This document shows, one piece after another, positions 12,138 to 23,149 of a DNA stretch of 64,000 nucleotides (positions are counted from its first letter, which is position 1; each line of letters opens with the position of its first letter). The notes under the pieces are model-generated. The model was not told the origin of the DNA, did no database searches, and saw nothing but the letters and a program-made list of their open reading frames with translations. The stretch spans positions 1,983,483 through 2,047,482 of the forward strand of contig JAQFVV010000043.1 in NCBI GenBank assembly GCA_028023455.1, written 5' to 3'. Origin of the DNA: Epiperipatus broadwayi. Its lineage: Eukaryota > Onychophora > Udeonychophora > Euonychophora > Peripatidae. Both the position numbers and the translations under genes were made by a program.

Positions 12138-12540
12138 TATTGTATGCGGGATTCGATCTCAGACTTTCACACAACCCGCAACTCTCAGTGCCATCTTATA
12201 TTGCTGACCCACCCCGATCACAGACAGACATGTTGAAAAGATAAATAATCACCAATATACGTATTTCGTGCTATACCAGCACTCGTCAGTTGGTCCAGAT
12301 TACCATCTTAATATAAAGCTGAGTACTGATTGTATATATGTGTGGAGATGGTAATCTGGACCAAATGATGGGTGCTGGTTTAGCACAAAATACATATATT
12401 GGTGATTATTTATCTTTTCAACATGTGTGGGATCAGGTGGGTCAGCAATCTAAGATGGCACTGAGAATTGTGGGTTGTGTGAAACACTGAGTTCGAATCC
12501 CACATATATTACATATATAAATGCAGGTGTTAAGCCTGTA
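12138..12540. repeat. Family C foldback element
   Basis: Arms about 12138-12310 and 12340-12515 are inverted copies. Each arm reads, outward from the centre, as a hammerhead region followed by TTGGTGATTATTTATC and a tRNA-like tail with a B-box-like GAGTTCGAATCCC. The left-arm hammerhead keeps its core; the right-arm copy does not (ATGATGG for CTGANGA and CAAAA for CGAAA). No protein is encoded. Confidence 0.8.
12246..12302 (-). ncRNA. Hammerhead ribozyme candidate, type I (family C)
   Basis: Minus strand, 5' to 3': TAATC, bulge TGG, ACCAA, core CTGACGA (12283-12289 on the plus strand), stem II GTGCT-GGTAT-AGCAC (5 perfect pairs), GAAA, palindromic stem III ATACGTAT (12257-12264), A as position 17, then TTGGT pairing with ACCAA and GATTA pairing with TAATC. 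All invariant core bases are present (position 7 is variable in hammerheads). The eight-base stem III has no loop, so it would form between two RNA molecules or tandem units. Cleavage is predicted after the A that follows ATACGTAT. This is structural inference; activity is untested. Confidence 0.7.
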
Positions 12541-12849
12541 TAATGTATTAATTTTGCTATATTATAAATTTTTAAAAATCATTCTCAACAACAATGAAAA
12601 GCTAAAATGTTGGTATTTAATTTATTTTGCCGAAGGACAGCATAAACAGACCAAAGAAGTTCTAACAGATGCATTTATTTACTCTAGTTGAAATACATTA
12701 ATATTAGAGATATATAAATAGTTTTGGGATTTTGAATGCATTTGGCAAGTTCAATATTATATTATTAAACCCTTAAAACAGTTCCTTGCACAAGCTATTT
12801 AAATAGTAGCAATTCTCATTATACAATATTGTCATCCAGAGCAAACATT

Positions 12850-13310
12850 AAGTCATTTAATGCTAGAAGGTTTATGCATTTAAATCCCTATCTAGTGGCT
12901 ACTCACCCAATATCCCCAGAATGTTTTCTAGCTTACGGTAGTCATCAGTGTGGAGCCTTGGATTGGAGAATAATCACCTAGATCTTTGGGTTTAATGCAC
13001 CCATCCAGAAAACTATCTTTTACCTATTTAGTCAATTATAATGCAATGATTATACGGGCAAGCTAGCTTCAATTGAAAATATTGTGTTTTCGAGTTCGTT
13101 GTTTTATAGTTGACAAAATAAGCAAAAGATAGTCACTGAAGGGATGCATTAAATCTGAAAGTCTAGCTACATTACTCTCAGATCCAAGACTCCTTACTGA
13201 TGACAGCCATAAGCTAGAAACTAATGTAGGGATATTGGATGAGTAGGCCCTAGATAGGGATTGGTATCTATTGATTTCTATAGCTTGCACTAGATGGCAA
13301 TATTGAATGG
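12850..13310. repeat. Family A foldback with two ribozyme-containing arms
   Basis: The left arm (about 12850-13040) and right arm (about 13120-13310) are inverted copies of family A, joined by about 80 bp. Both contain the ribozyme region. The left arm (minus strand) retains CTGATGA but GAAA is followed by an altered stem III. The right arm (plus strand) has CTGATGA at 13197-13203 and GAAA at 13217-13220, but the ACTAGTC cleavage region has become ACTAATGT. Both therefore look inactive. Confidence 0.75.
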
Positions 13311-14039
13311 AGGGAGCAGCTTCTACTAAATTACATTATTGTGTAAAAAATTACAAGTACAGGATTTCACCTAATTATGAATGTAGACTTAAACATATAA
13401 GAGATAAATAACACAAAAAGAATATTAAAAAAATTCATTTCCGATTGTAATGATATGGTACAGTATAGAAAGATAATAATAAAAGGACTAGTGAAAGCAA
13501 TATTCTACCCCATATTAGGAAAGAATCAAATTTAAGATGAAATAATATAACCAAAAGGTTACTTGGATTATTGTAAATAAAATAAAAACTAGTGAAAGAT
13601 ACTGATATAGTTTTAGGAGAACTTTGTTCTTAGTAAAAGATAAACCACAGATTTAGCCCATAGGATATGATCTCTGCCACCTGTGGAGAATTAAATATGT
13701 TTTTCCTTACTGTCTAATCGCACCAACAATCATCTGATTAAGGCATATTATCTCAGGACTTAATTTTATTCTCCAGCTAAGATCAGCTAGAAATTCATTT
13801 AGTAATTAATACTGAATGATTAGTCAAGTTATTTATCAGTTGACTATATGGGGGGGGGGGATCCTAATCTTTCTTAAAGATTCATGAACTTTGTAAATAA
13901 CCTCAAATTTGAATCCCAAAACATGAACATGGAAGGTCAACTTATTATCAACTATAATATAAGTTCGAATTTTTACCCACAATTTGAACATATATACTGA
14001 GATAATGAAACCCATAATTTAGCATTTACATGCTACATC
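13311..14039. other. AT-rich spacer with a poly-G run
   Basis: No gene is seen. A run of ten G at about 13851-13860 is the only GC-rich feature. Confidence 0.45.
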
Positions 14040-15175
14040 CATAAGTGGGATTTGAACCCAAGTTGGACAAAACCCTTGGTGTGGGGAGGGGATTTCAAAG
14101 TTTTACATAGTCCAGCTAAAACTTTTAAAGTCCAAAGATGAATTGGGAACATATAGAAAAAAATCCACAGTTCAATCCTGACTTTGTTTTAGATAACCTA
14201 TTCATTATCAATCAAGCTAGTGATAAAATGTTGGTCAGTAAATGGGTATCTACCAATTACTAGCTTGAAAGTATAACAAGAATGGAAAATGCTCTAAGAT
14301 TATATATACCACTCAACAGACCTAATGAGTCATAACTTTTTCCGTACCCTTCCTCTACAAGAAGCTATTGGACAAGCTGCTATTTTAACTTTCTATTTGC
14401 CAATAAATGAGAATGAAACCATTGATTGATAGTTTTGAAAAAGCTTCAGAATAAACTCCCATTTTTCTTTTCTTTTTACAACAATAAAATACAGTAATCT
14501 AGTTGGAATTTCCTTTTTACCATATTAAACTATATTATGTTTTGAATTTACAAATATAAAATAAATCACACATTATAGTAGCGCCATTGAGTTCAAGCCA
14601 GAGTAATAAATGGATGCAGGAAGGTTTGTGCATAAAATCCCTATCTAGGGCATAAACCTTCCTGCATCCATTGATTACTCCAGCTTGCACTGAGAGACAC
14701 TACTGTATGGGAAGTTTTGCCTCTGTGTAAACAGCTTGTGACTTCCTACACAGTAGAAGGAATTATAATCTGGACCCTAATGCGCACTATATAGGCGTAG
14801 TGATGAGACAATGGCACATATATTGGAAGAGTGTCAAATTTGGAATAGCATAAGAAACATTTTTAAATCTCTCATTAAAAACAAAGAATCAGCTTGTGTA
14901 AATTTGACTAAAGCCTTCAAGCATGGACATTTTGAGGTCATAAGATTGGCAACATTTATAAATTTTTCCATTTGGTCACTGAGAAATAAGATCATCTTCG
15001 AAAGTGGAGAAGAATATGACATGATTAAAATGTCTTTACACTTACTAAAAAAAATTAAAGAATTAGACCAAAAATTTTCTCAGAATTGGATGTTCAACCA
15101 GACCTGGTCCCTAATAAACCTAAAACAAAGTGTAGTACCGATGATGAAAAGAATATAAAGTTGTAAATCTGCAGA
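14040..15175 (+). pseudogene. Decayed LINE, C-terminal part, split by a family A insertion
   Basis: In changing frames the plus strand reads like the downstream part of a LINE polyprotein: near 14180-14330 FVLDNLFIINQASDKML and ENALRLYIPLNRP; after the family A insertion, a 115-codon open stretch at 14811-15158 starts MAHILEECQIWNSI and includes FSIWSLRNKIIFESG. The pattern H...C with a following WSLRNKIIF block resembles the C-terminal zinc-binding region of LINE reverse transcriptases. No catalytic motif survives in the visible part. Identification rests on motif order and is moderate. Confidence 0.5.
14575..14735. repeat. Family A foldback lacking the ribozyme
   Basis: Two inverted arms meet at about 14648. 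Each contains the TAATCAATGGATGCAGG-like block and the TAGTAGCGCC / CACTACTGTATGG end. The central ribozyme-containing segment is absent. It is inserted in the LINE remains. Confidence 0.75.
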
Positions 15176-16091
15176 TACTAAGAAAATGTGAATGAATCAT
15201 TTACCTAAAACATTCTGGATAAACTTTATATGGAAGAGATCAAAGAACTAGAAAATGCTATTATAAAGTTATTCACCTAATTGATGAATAATAGGAAAGG
15301 GCTTTCATTTGATTAATGGATCAGTTTTAATCAATGACCCAATAAATAATATATTAAGACTGCTTTAATAATGCTTAATGGTAACCAATTTGTTTACTGT
15401 AAAGAATCCATGATATATTTCATATAATTTTCAGCCACCTGCTTTTAAGTAATTTTTATCAATGTTATCCCTATATTGGATTGGCTAACCTCATGATATA
15501 TAAGTAAAGTGTATGGCTTTCAATATATGGTTCAAAATGACTAATCTCTCGAAATTTAAATGTTAAATTAATACACACAGAAACATTGAAAGTGCTCTTC
15601 ACTTGATAAGATAAAGCTCAACAGACTAAATGGCCAAATATGGTTTTAATCATTGTCTACATGCTCATAAATTAAACTTATTTGTGTTTGAATTGACTAA
15701 CACCATCATATATATGATATACATGATCAGATTAATGTAAATGGGCCACTACTAAGATTTCTGGAATGGGAAGTTATATGTCTTCAATTTCTGATGATAA
15801 CTAATGTCTTAATGTAATTGATATGAAATTAATTGTTTATATATATATATACAAGCGTAACCTCTGATTTTATTAACTGGTCTCCTTTGAGATTGATATG
15901 TAAATGTTCTTTTTGTAAATGATTCTTATGGTTTGTGAATAAAATTTCCTTTTGAAAGACTGGTGATCATGTGATTTTTAGTGGTATAAAATAAACCAAA
16001 TGATGTATGACTTTAGCTGAATAGTGAATTAAAAATTGAAAAAAGTGTGATAATTATTGAATATTTTACTAATCATCATCATCATCATCAT
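15176..16091. other. AT-rich spacer, possibly LINE 3' region
   Basis: No frame or RNA recognised. It may include the 3' untranslated tail of the preceding LINE, ending near the AATAAAATTTCC at about 15940, but nothing proves this. Confidence 0.35.
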
Positions 16092-17115
16092 CATAAAAAT
16101 ACTAACTTGTGCACAGATGTGATACAAACATTTCATTTGCTACGACTTTTTTTTTAAAAAAAAGATGAAAAAAAATTATAATCACCATTTTAAATTTTGG
16201 ACAAGCATACAGAAAAAAAAAATTAAATTAACATAATATATATTTTTGTTATGTTCTGTTGTTATAAATGTTTTTTTGTTTTTTTTCGTAATTATCTAAT
16301 CAATAAAACTTTGAATTATTATTATTATTCGCAGTGTTATTCATTTTTGTTTCTTTTCAATCAAGGGCCTACCGTTTATTTATTATACAAATACAGACTT
16401 AATTAAATAAAAAGTGTACAAAGAAATATATTGTACAATAGATTACTATAATTTTAATAAGATAAATGATTTTTTTTTTTTGTTAATACTATTTGTGCTT
16501 AAGACTGTGCGAAATCAAAATTTCTATAGATATAAAAATACTAATAATAAATTAGTTAAACAAAAACTTTTTTTGAGATCATTTACAAATTTTACTATTT
16601 ATTTTTAATGTACATTAATTCTGTATATAGTGAAAATTAATTTTTAATCAAGTCGCTGAATAAAATTTGTATTTATTCATTTTACATTTATGATAAACAC
16701 CACATTTGCCTACAATGTGTCAGAAATCCTATTTTCGTACTGCAATATGATTATGCAAATTAGGCATATATTCAACTTATTATGACTGTTATTTATTATT
16801 GTATAATAGTAAATGTTTTAATTATAACAATAAATGTATTATATACAATATTTTTTTTAGATTGCTTTGATGATGTCAATATCTTATGATGACAATAGTT
16901 TTATAAAATAGCCACCATTTTAAAAAAATGGCCGATATTTTTTAAAAAAGAAATTCAATTTTTTTTTAAAAAAAAAAGATTGTTATGGTGGATATTTGAT
17001 TCTTAATTGAAGTAGTGAATAAAATTGACAGTAGTTGTTATGATGAATCCCGATATAATGATTTTTTATATGCAGGAATCTGAGTATATACTGAACAAAC
17101 AAAAACTCTATAAGA
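16092..17115. repeat. Dispersed noncoding repeat, copy 1
   Basis: This block aligns by eye with 19700-21145: both have, in order, AATACTAACTTGTGCACAG-like start, ACCATTTTAAATTTT, GTAATTATCTAATCAATAAA, CTACCGTTTATTTAT, TTAATTAAATAAAAAGT, AATAAGATAA, TTTTTAATGTACATTAATTC and GATGATGTCAATAT. The copies are strongly diverged. No protein is encoded. The nature of the element is unknown. Confidence 0.6.
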
Positions 17116-18124
17116 ACTATGATGATATGAATTTTTGAAGGCATAATTATAATAGCTTTTATAAAACAAAGTGAAATTATTATGTTTAACAAGTTAGACA
17201 ACTTACTCTTTTTTAACATATTAATTAATTAATTAATTAAGGGAAAACAACTTTGAATTTTTCATGCAGTGGGAAGAAATCTTCAACAATCCTTCATAGA
17301 GGAACAATCAATAAAAAACTAATAGTATTTTTAAAACTTAACACTTGAGATTGGTGAGAGTTTAAGGAATTTTCCATCACTATTTTATCCTCTAGCTAAA
17401 AATAATTAATAACTTTGGGGGGTGGGGGACAATATTGAATGCCCTTAGCTTGGATATCAACCTTTCTCTCAAGTAGCTGGTCAATAACCAAAAGGTTACA
17501 TGAAAAAAAACAGAGGTTGGATATGATGTTATTTGCATGAGGTCCTAGTTAATATCTTTTTATAACTTAAATAATTATTATTTTAATGTGTGCATTAGAG
17601 GAAAAAAATAGTAATTGTAATTTTCTTTTCTTTTCAACTTGCAAAAAATAACATAACTCTTCACATTTAAAGCAATTTCTTATCATAAATTATCCATACT
17701 TCATTATAAATAATTTTTTTTAAAAAATGTATTCCTATTTGTATAACATTACTAACTGTAATGTTAAAATATCTTCATTTGTTCGATAAAACTAACTACA
17801 TTAATAATTAGATGAAAATCTTTTTTTAAATTAACATTTTAAAAGTGAGACATTAATTTACTGTGGATGAAATGCATCAGTAAATGATTAAAATTTAACA
17901 TCGCAAACAATAATCCAATTAATTTGTGGTTATATAACAATATAAAAACATTAGAAATAAAAGAATAAAACGAAATGCATCTGATAGTATAATTAACTAC
18001 TTAAAATGTTTTAATTATTTTATGTAACAATTTTATTTGCTTTCAGATTTTAACATGAAAATTTATTTAAAAACAAAAATGTAATATAAATTTACAAATC
18101 CATATTAAAAGAATTTAATTAAAA
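17116..18124. other. AT-rich spacer
   Basis: Contains a short TTAA tetranucleotide run at about 17220-17240; no gene is recognised. Confidence 0.45.
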
Positions 18125-18690
18125 CTAATCTCCTATATATGACATATTGGAGTGCAGGTATGGAAAAGTTTGTACTTTAGAAAACAATTCATATATTAAA
18201 ATATAGTGCTGTACGGTCTGCCCATCCCTGGTATATGTATGTAATGTAAATGGATTATATCCCATACATGAGGAATCAGAGTGACTTATGGTCAATATGG
18301 GTAGGATGAGAAGGTTGGCAACAATGTGGGCTTTGGGCATTCCATCATCAGATTTTCAATGAAATGGATGGCTGAAGAGTTGTGGGATGGAGTAGATTGA
18401 AGCTTGTTCATTAAAGTATGAAGATTGGCTACCTTAATATAAGCTGAGCATTGATTGTATATATGTGTGGAGATGATAATCTGGACCAACTGACAAGTGC
18501 TGGTTTAGCATGAAATACGTATATTGGTGATTATTTATCTTTTCAACATGTGTGTGATCAAGTGTGTCAGCAGTATGAGATAGCGTGGATAATTGAGGAT
18601 CGTGAGAAAGTCCGAGTTCAAACCCCCTATATATTACATATTGGAGAGCAGATATGAAAAAGCCTGTACTTTAGAAAGAAAAAAAATTCA
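18125..18690 (+). repeat. Family C element, single plus-strand copy
   Basis: The full-length layout of family C is visible: a left segment with CCATCATCAGATTTTCAATG, a middle segment ending GGACCAA, the hammerhead region at about 18476-18533, then TTGGTGATTATTTATC and the tRNA-like tail with B-box-like GAGTTCAAACC. The ribozyme core reads CTGACAA, with G8 changed to A, so this copy is probably inactive. A short direct repeat of CCTATATATNACATATTGGAG-type sequence lies at both ends (near 18131 and 18627). Confidence 0.75.
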
Positions 18691-19369
18691 TTTGTTCTAT
18701 TAGTTAAATTTTAATAAACAAAGTTTTGCAGCATAAATATATTAAATTGTTTACTCTTATTAAATGAAATATTAGCTTCTCCCTAGGCAAAGCAGTAAGA
18801 ACAAATGATCAGAAACCCTACAAACCTTTTTTTATGAAACCTTTTACATTACTATAAAATCTGTATATTTCTTCCCAACTACTATTACTAATCACTCTAT
18901 TATCAGTGACACACATCCTTATTTTCTATTTTAATAAAAACCATTTCATTAGTTTCAATATCCTTTCACCATATGCCAAAAAATATTTACCTCTGACACT
19001 TTTTCCAGCCTTGTTTCTTCCACTTTCCACACGTTTTCTTATTTATTTTGAACAATAAATATTTTTTATACAGTATCATTTACACATGAACCACAAATTC
19101 TTATCCTATTTTCACCCCTTTCCTTAGTTTCTAAAGCTCCATTATGCCTCTAGTATAATCAATGCCAACAGCCTTTATGCACATATATATATAGTTTTAC
19201 CCCAGAAAGTGATCTCAGGTGGTTTCCCAGAATGCCTCATAAAAAAGTAAACAATTGTTAATGATTTTCTGTGGCAAAAAATTTAACTCATTATCCTAGA
19301 TTCAAAATATATAGTAAAACATTTAAAATCTGATTAAAAACAAAGCTTAAAATTGAAAAAAGATAATTA
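18691..19369. other. Spacer, possibly decayed coding repeat on the minus strand
   Basis: The minus strand has a lysine-rich stretch around 19110 reading GALETKERGENRIRIC, but without a diagnostic motif. No firm call. Confidence 0.35.
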
Positions 19370-19665
19370 ATGAATAAACAGTCCCAAAAATGAACTCGTT
19401 TGTTTCCATGTTTTAGGCGCAGAAAACCTTTGTATAGCTGCAATTTTATCTGGATGGACCTAATTCCCCTCTTCATTGTTCAAATGACCAAGGAAGGTGA
19501 TTTCTTTTGCAGCCAAAGTGCACTTCTCCAAATTAATTTTTATATTGTTTACTGGGCACTCATATAGGATCAAACATGTTTTAAATGATCGGTGAGGTTC
19601 CTGGAAGCAATGACAATGTCATCCATGTACATAATCAAAATGTCTTTTAATTGCTTAGAGAAGAC
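19370..19665 (-). pseudogene. Ty3/gypsy-type reverse transcriptase fragment
   Basis: On the minus strand, one frame reads ILIMYMDDIVIASRNLTDHL near 19590-19650, which includes the catalytic YMDD motif. It is followed after stops by INLEKCTLAAKEITFLGHL near 19480-19540 and VHPDKIAAIQRF near 19440. The order YxDDI, then N.EKC.....EI.FLGH, then P.KI.AI..F is typical of LTR retrotransposon reverse transcriptases of the Ty3/gypsy group. It is only about 100 codons and carries stops, so it is a dead fragment. No LTR for it was found nearby, and it is unrelated in position to the complete LTR element at 38.9-49.2 kb. Confidence 0.75.
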
Positions 19666-19699
19666 CGTATTATACTAAGCACATTACTAATATAAAAAG

Positions 19700-21145
19700 T
19701 ACTAACCTGTATGCAAATGTAGTGCATAATAAAATCAATTGCTGAGATTTTAAATGATAATTTTAAAGTTGTAATTATAAATTTATTTAACGCACATTGA
19801 TTATGTAAGTAATATTTACTAAGGCAATAAACCTCAAGAGTGTGCACTTGAAAATACAAAGGTAGAGACTTCTACAGGTCTTAACCACAAGCTTATGCTT
19901 TGGAAGAAAAGAGGAGAACCCAAGGGGAACCCTTCCTTACTTCAACCTACTTTCTCATGCTCTCATATCTAACCGCTTCAGCTTCACCTATTTATGTAGA
20001 AAGTAGGTTGAAGTAAGGAAGGATTCCCCTTGGGTTCCCCTCTTTTCTTCCAAAGTGTAAGCTTGTGGTTAAGACCTGTAGAGGTCCCTACCTTTGCATT
20101 TTCAAGTGCACACTCTTGAGGTTTATTGCCTTAGTAAATGATATTATAATTTATGAACACCATTTTAAATTTTCTGTTTTGGATGAAGATGATATTCACT
20201 AAATCATGATTGGTTAAATTAAGTGAAGTATGTAGAAGAAAAAAAAGGTAACATAATGTACATTAAAAAATTTTTTTGATGTATTTACATTTTGCATCAA
20301 TGTTTTTTTTGTTTTTGTAATTATCTAACCAATAAAATTTGACATTTTTTGTAGTACTGTTAATTTTTTTTTTAAATCAACAGTCTACCATTTATTTTTA
20401 TGTAAATTCATTCTTAATTAAATAAAAAATTAGTTCAGGAGCTGTAATATACAATTCCTGAAGTTTTCAATAAGATAATTTTTTTGTTTTTAACAATATT
20501 ATCTGCATTTAAAATGATATATTTTTGTATTGAGGAAATTAAAAGGTCTATACATACAAAGATATTAATTAAAAATTAATTATATAAAAATTGTTTTGAG
20601 GTAATGTTCACAATTTTTTTTTTTGGGGGGGGGGGTATTTTTAATGCACATTAATTCTGTATATTAGTAACAGTTTATTTTTTAATGATATGTTAAATAC
20701 AATTTGAATTATTCTTTTTGCAAATGTTTACATTCACAGTGAACCAACATCACTGCTTACAGTATGTCAACAATCATATTTTTAGATTGCAGTACGAGGA
20801 TATTGAATCTAAATTATGCAAGTAAGTCATATATTCTACTTATTATAATTACAATTTATTATTGTATAATATCTACTTTAAGTACGTAAGGAATAAATCT
20901 TGTACAGTAGGAGATGGAGGTTGGGAGTAAATTGCTTTGATGATATTGATATATTATGGAGCAAAATGGGCATCATTTAAAAAAAATAGTGGACTATTTA
21001 AAAAAATCCAAATTTTTTTAAAAAAATTGCTATAGGGAATAGTTGATTGTTATTTAAAATAATGGGTATAAATTGATTATGATACCTATGGAGAATCCTT
21101 ACATAACACTTTTCATGTTCTGGGATTTGGGTATATATATACACA
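19700..21145. repeat. Dispersed noncoding repeat, copy 2, with nested foldback
   Basis: Diverged counterpart of 16092-17115, sharing the same ordered short blocks (TACTAACCTGTATGCA, ACCATTTTAAATTTT, GTAATTATCTAACCAATAAA, CTACCATTTATTTTTA, TTTTTAATGCACATTAATTC). It is longer because the palindrome at 19800-20152 lies inside it. There is a long T-run followed by nine G near 20620. Confidence 0.6.
19800..20152. repeat. Foldback element inserted in copy 2 of the dispersed repeat
   Basis: Arms about 19802-19954 and 19996-20150 are near-perfect inverted copies, including AACCTCAAGAGTGTGCACTT and CCTTCCTTACTTCAACCTAC. The loop of about 40 bp contains CTAACCGCTTCAGCTTCACC. A degraded half-copy with the same loop lies at 35899-36058. 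Confidence 0.85.
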
Positions 21146-21625
21146 CACACAATTAATACAATTATATTTTTATTGAAATTCATTTAACATAATTCTACTT
21201 TTTTTTTTACATAAACAATTCATCTACCCTTTCTTCCATTCTCATAATTATATATCTGTAATGGATTTTCTCTACATGTTTATCTCATTTGTTATAAAAT
21301 ATATAAAATTAAATTCTTTATTTATTGTCTTTGAATATTATAGAACTGTTTTCCTCATTATCCCCACAAGTAATTTACATCCAACGCTGTGAATAGTTTC
21401 TGCCAAAAGGACACTAACTGACATTATTACAGTAGTTTTATTAATTATTCTTCATTTGCTATTTGTTTCTTATTCTCTTCCCCTAATTTATTTATTTTTT
21501 TGCTCACTGTAAGAAAATACAAACATCATTTCCCTTCTTCCCTTTCTCAATCTTTAAAAGAGTGAACATTCCACACAAAAAATATAAAATAATAATGATG
21601 ATGGTGATGACGATAATAATAATAA

Positions 21626-21970
21626 ACATCACATGACTACCTCCTCTTATGCTTGTGTATAGCTGTTGTTAAAACAGGCAAAACTCATTACATATATTGC
21701 CACACATAGCAAGCTAGAGTAATCAATGGACGCCAGAAGGCTTGTGCCTAAAATCCCCATCTAGTGCCTACTCATCCAATATCACCAGACTAGTTTCTCA
21801 GATCCAAGGCTCCTCACTGACGAAGGCCATAAGCCAGAAACTAGTCTGGGGATATTGGATGAGTAGGCACTAGATGGGGATTTTATGCACAAGCCTTCTG
21901 GCATCCATTGATTACTCTAGCTTGCTGTGTGTGGCAAAATATATATAGTGAGTTTTGCCTGTTTTAATAA
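21626..21970. repeat. Family A foldback element, complete
   Basis: Inverted ends (AACAGGCAAAACTC and GAGTTTTGCCTGTTTT) enclose two arms, about 21672-21800 and 21840-21965. The left arm lacks the ribozyme core, whereas the centre and right arm include a full hammerhead candidate at 21802-21860. Upstream flank ACATCACATGACTACC is shared with the copy at 57163. Best family A copy in the window. Confidence 0.85.
21802..21860 (+). ncRNA. Hammerhead ribozyme candidate, type I (family A)
   Basis: 5' to 3': ATCCAA (21802-21807), internal loop GGC, TCCTCA (21811-21816), core CTGACGA (21817-21823), stem II AGGC-CATAA-GCCA (three GC pairs after an A-A mismatch at the base), GAAA (21837-21840), palindromic stem III ACTAGT (21840-21845), C17 at 21846 giving the classical GTC triplet, TGGGGA pairing with TCCTCA, then TTGGAT pairing perfectly with ATCCAA. 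All invariant core bases are present. The open stem I and loopless palindromic stem III imply a type I ribozyme acting as a dimer. The A-A mismatch at the base of stem II may weaken it. Activity is untested. Confidence 0.7.
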
Positions 21971-23149
21971 TAATAATAACAACAACAATCATTCTACTTT
22001 TTTAATCTATGGAACCATTTAAGATACATATATCTATAATGGACGAATTTCATAGTGTACTAATTGCATTTTTATCTACAAAGATCAGAGCCTGGGATTC
22101 AAATTGGATAACTTGAAACTTCCTTTTCCTAAATTTTTCTTACTATTGAGATGTGATTTATTGTGCTATATTTATTTTTAAATTTACATTGTTCGTCTGG
22201 TTAGCATGAATTCAATGTTCTAGATCTCAGAAGACATTGATAGAATTCAAATATTAATATCACTAACATTCATTTTCAATCATTTGGTATATTTTTAATT
22301 ATTTAAAAAAAATTGCTAATGGCTTTATTGTTCAAGAGAGTTCATAAGAAGTTTGGGCGGCAGAACTGTGAATGCCAAAATTTATCCGATCTTGTCAGAT
22401 GCTCTATCAACTGGGTCAAACCACACAGGATATCATTTAAACATTTGGAGCACACCTTTATCATCAATGTCTCTGTAAGTTCATCTGCATTGTATAAAAT
22501 ATCTATATATTTCCATGATTTTCTACAACTTTTCTATTCTTCTCAGACTTATTGTAAATAAAGGAAATTATCACTCTTATTATTGTCTTTTATTTTATAG
22601 CATAATTGCTTGTTAATTTCCTGTTCTAATGTGTATGTTACTTATATTTTCTATTCTATTTCTTTGTGCATATCCCATCTACATGATATATATATATATC
22701 CAACATTATTTTCTTGCCTAGTATGATATTTTTGCTGCCGCATGGTCATACCTAAAGCCACAGTCCAACCTATAACTTCCTAATTCACCAAGAAAAAAAT
22801 TCCCCAAAGATTCTCAGGAAGTTTCTGCTGCAACAAGACTCTTTCTATGCCTACAATCCATACACCCAAAAGAATCACCCAACTTTGTCAGTGCCCCAAA
22901 TGATAACTTTTATGGACATTTAATAAAAAAACTTTGGCAATGCCAAAACATAAGTGGCACTTATAATCCATGTATTATAAAATCAAACTGAATGCTGTAC
23001 AAAGAACAAAGTCAATTCAGAGTAGAATTATATATGGTGACAGACGGTAGATTGCGATAGATGGGGAGTAAATTCTACAGTCTGGTGGTGGACGGTCTTG
23101 AAAGTAGTTAGTGAAGGTGAGCGTTGTTAAAGTAATGGATGAAATTATT
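21971..23149. other. AT-rich spacer
   Basis: An 82-codon open frame at 22313-22561 has no motif I recognise and no clear family. Nothing else is supported. Confidence 0.35.

Noticed and set aside
22313-22561. 82-codon frame as a gene
   Set aside because: No recognised motif, AT-rich, and length is expected by chance here.
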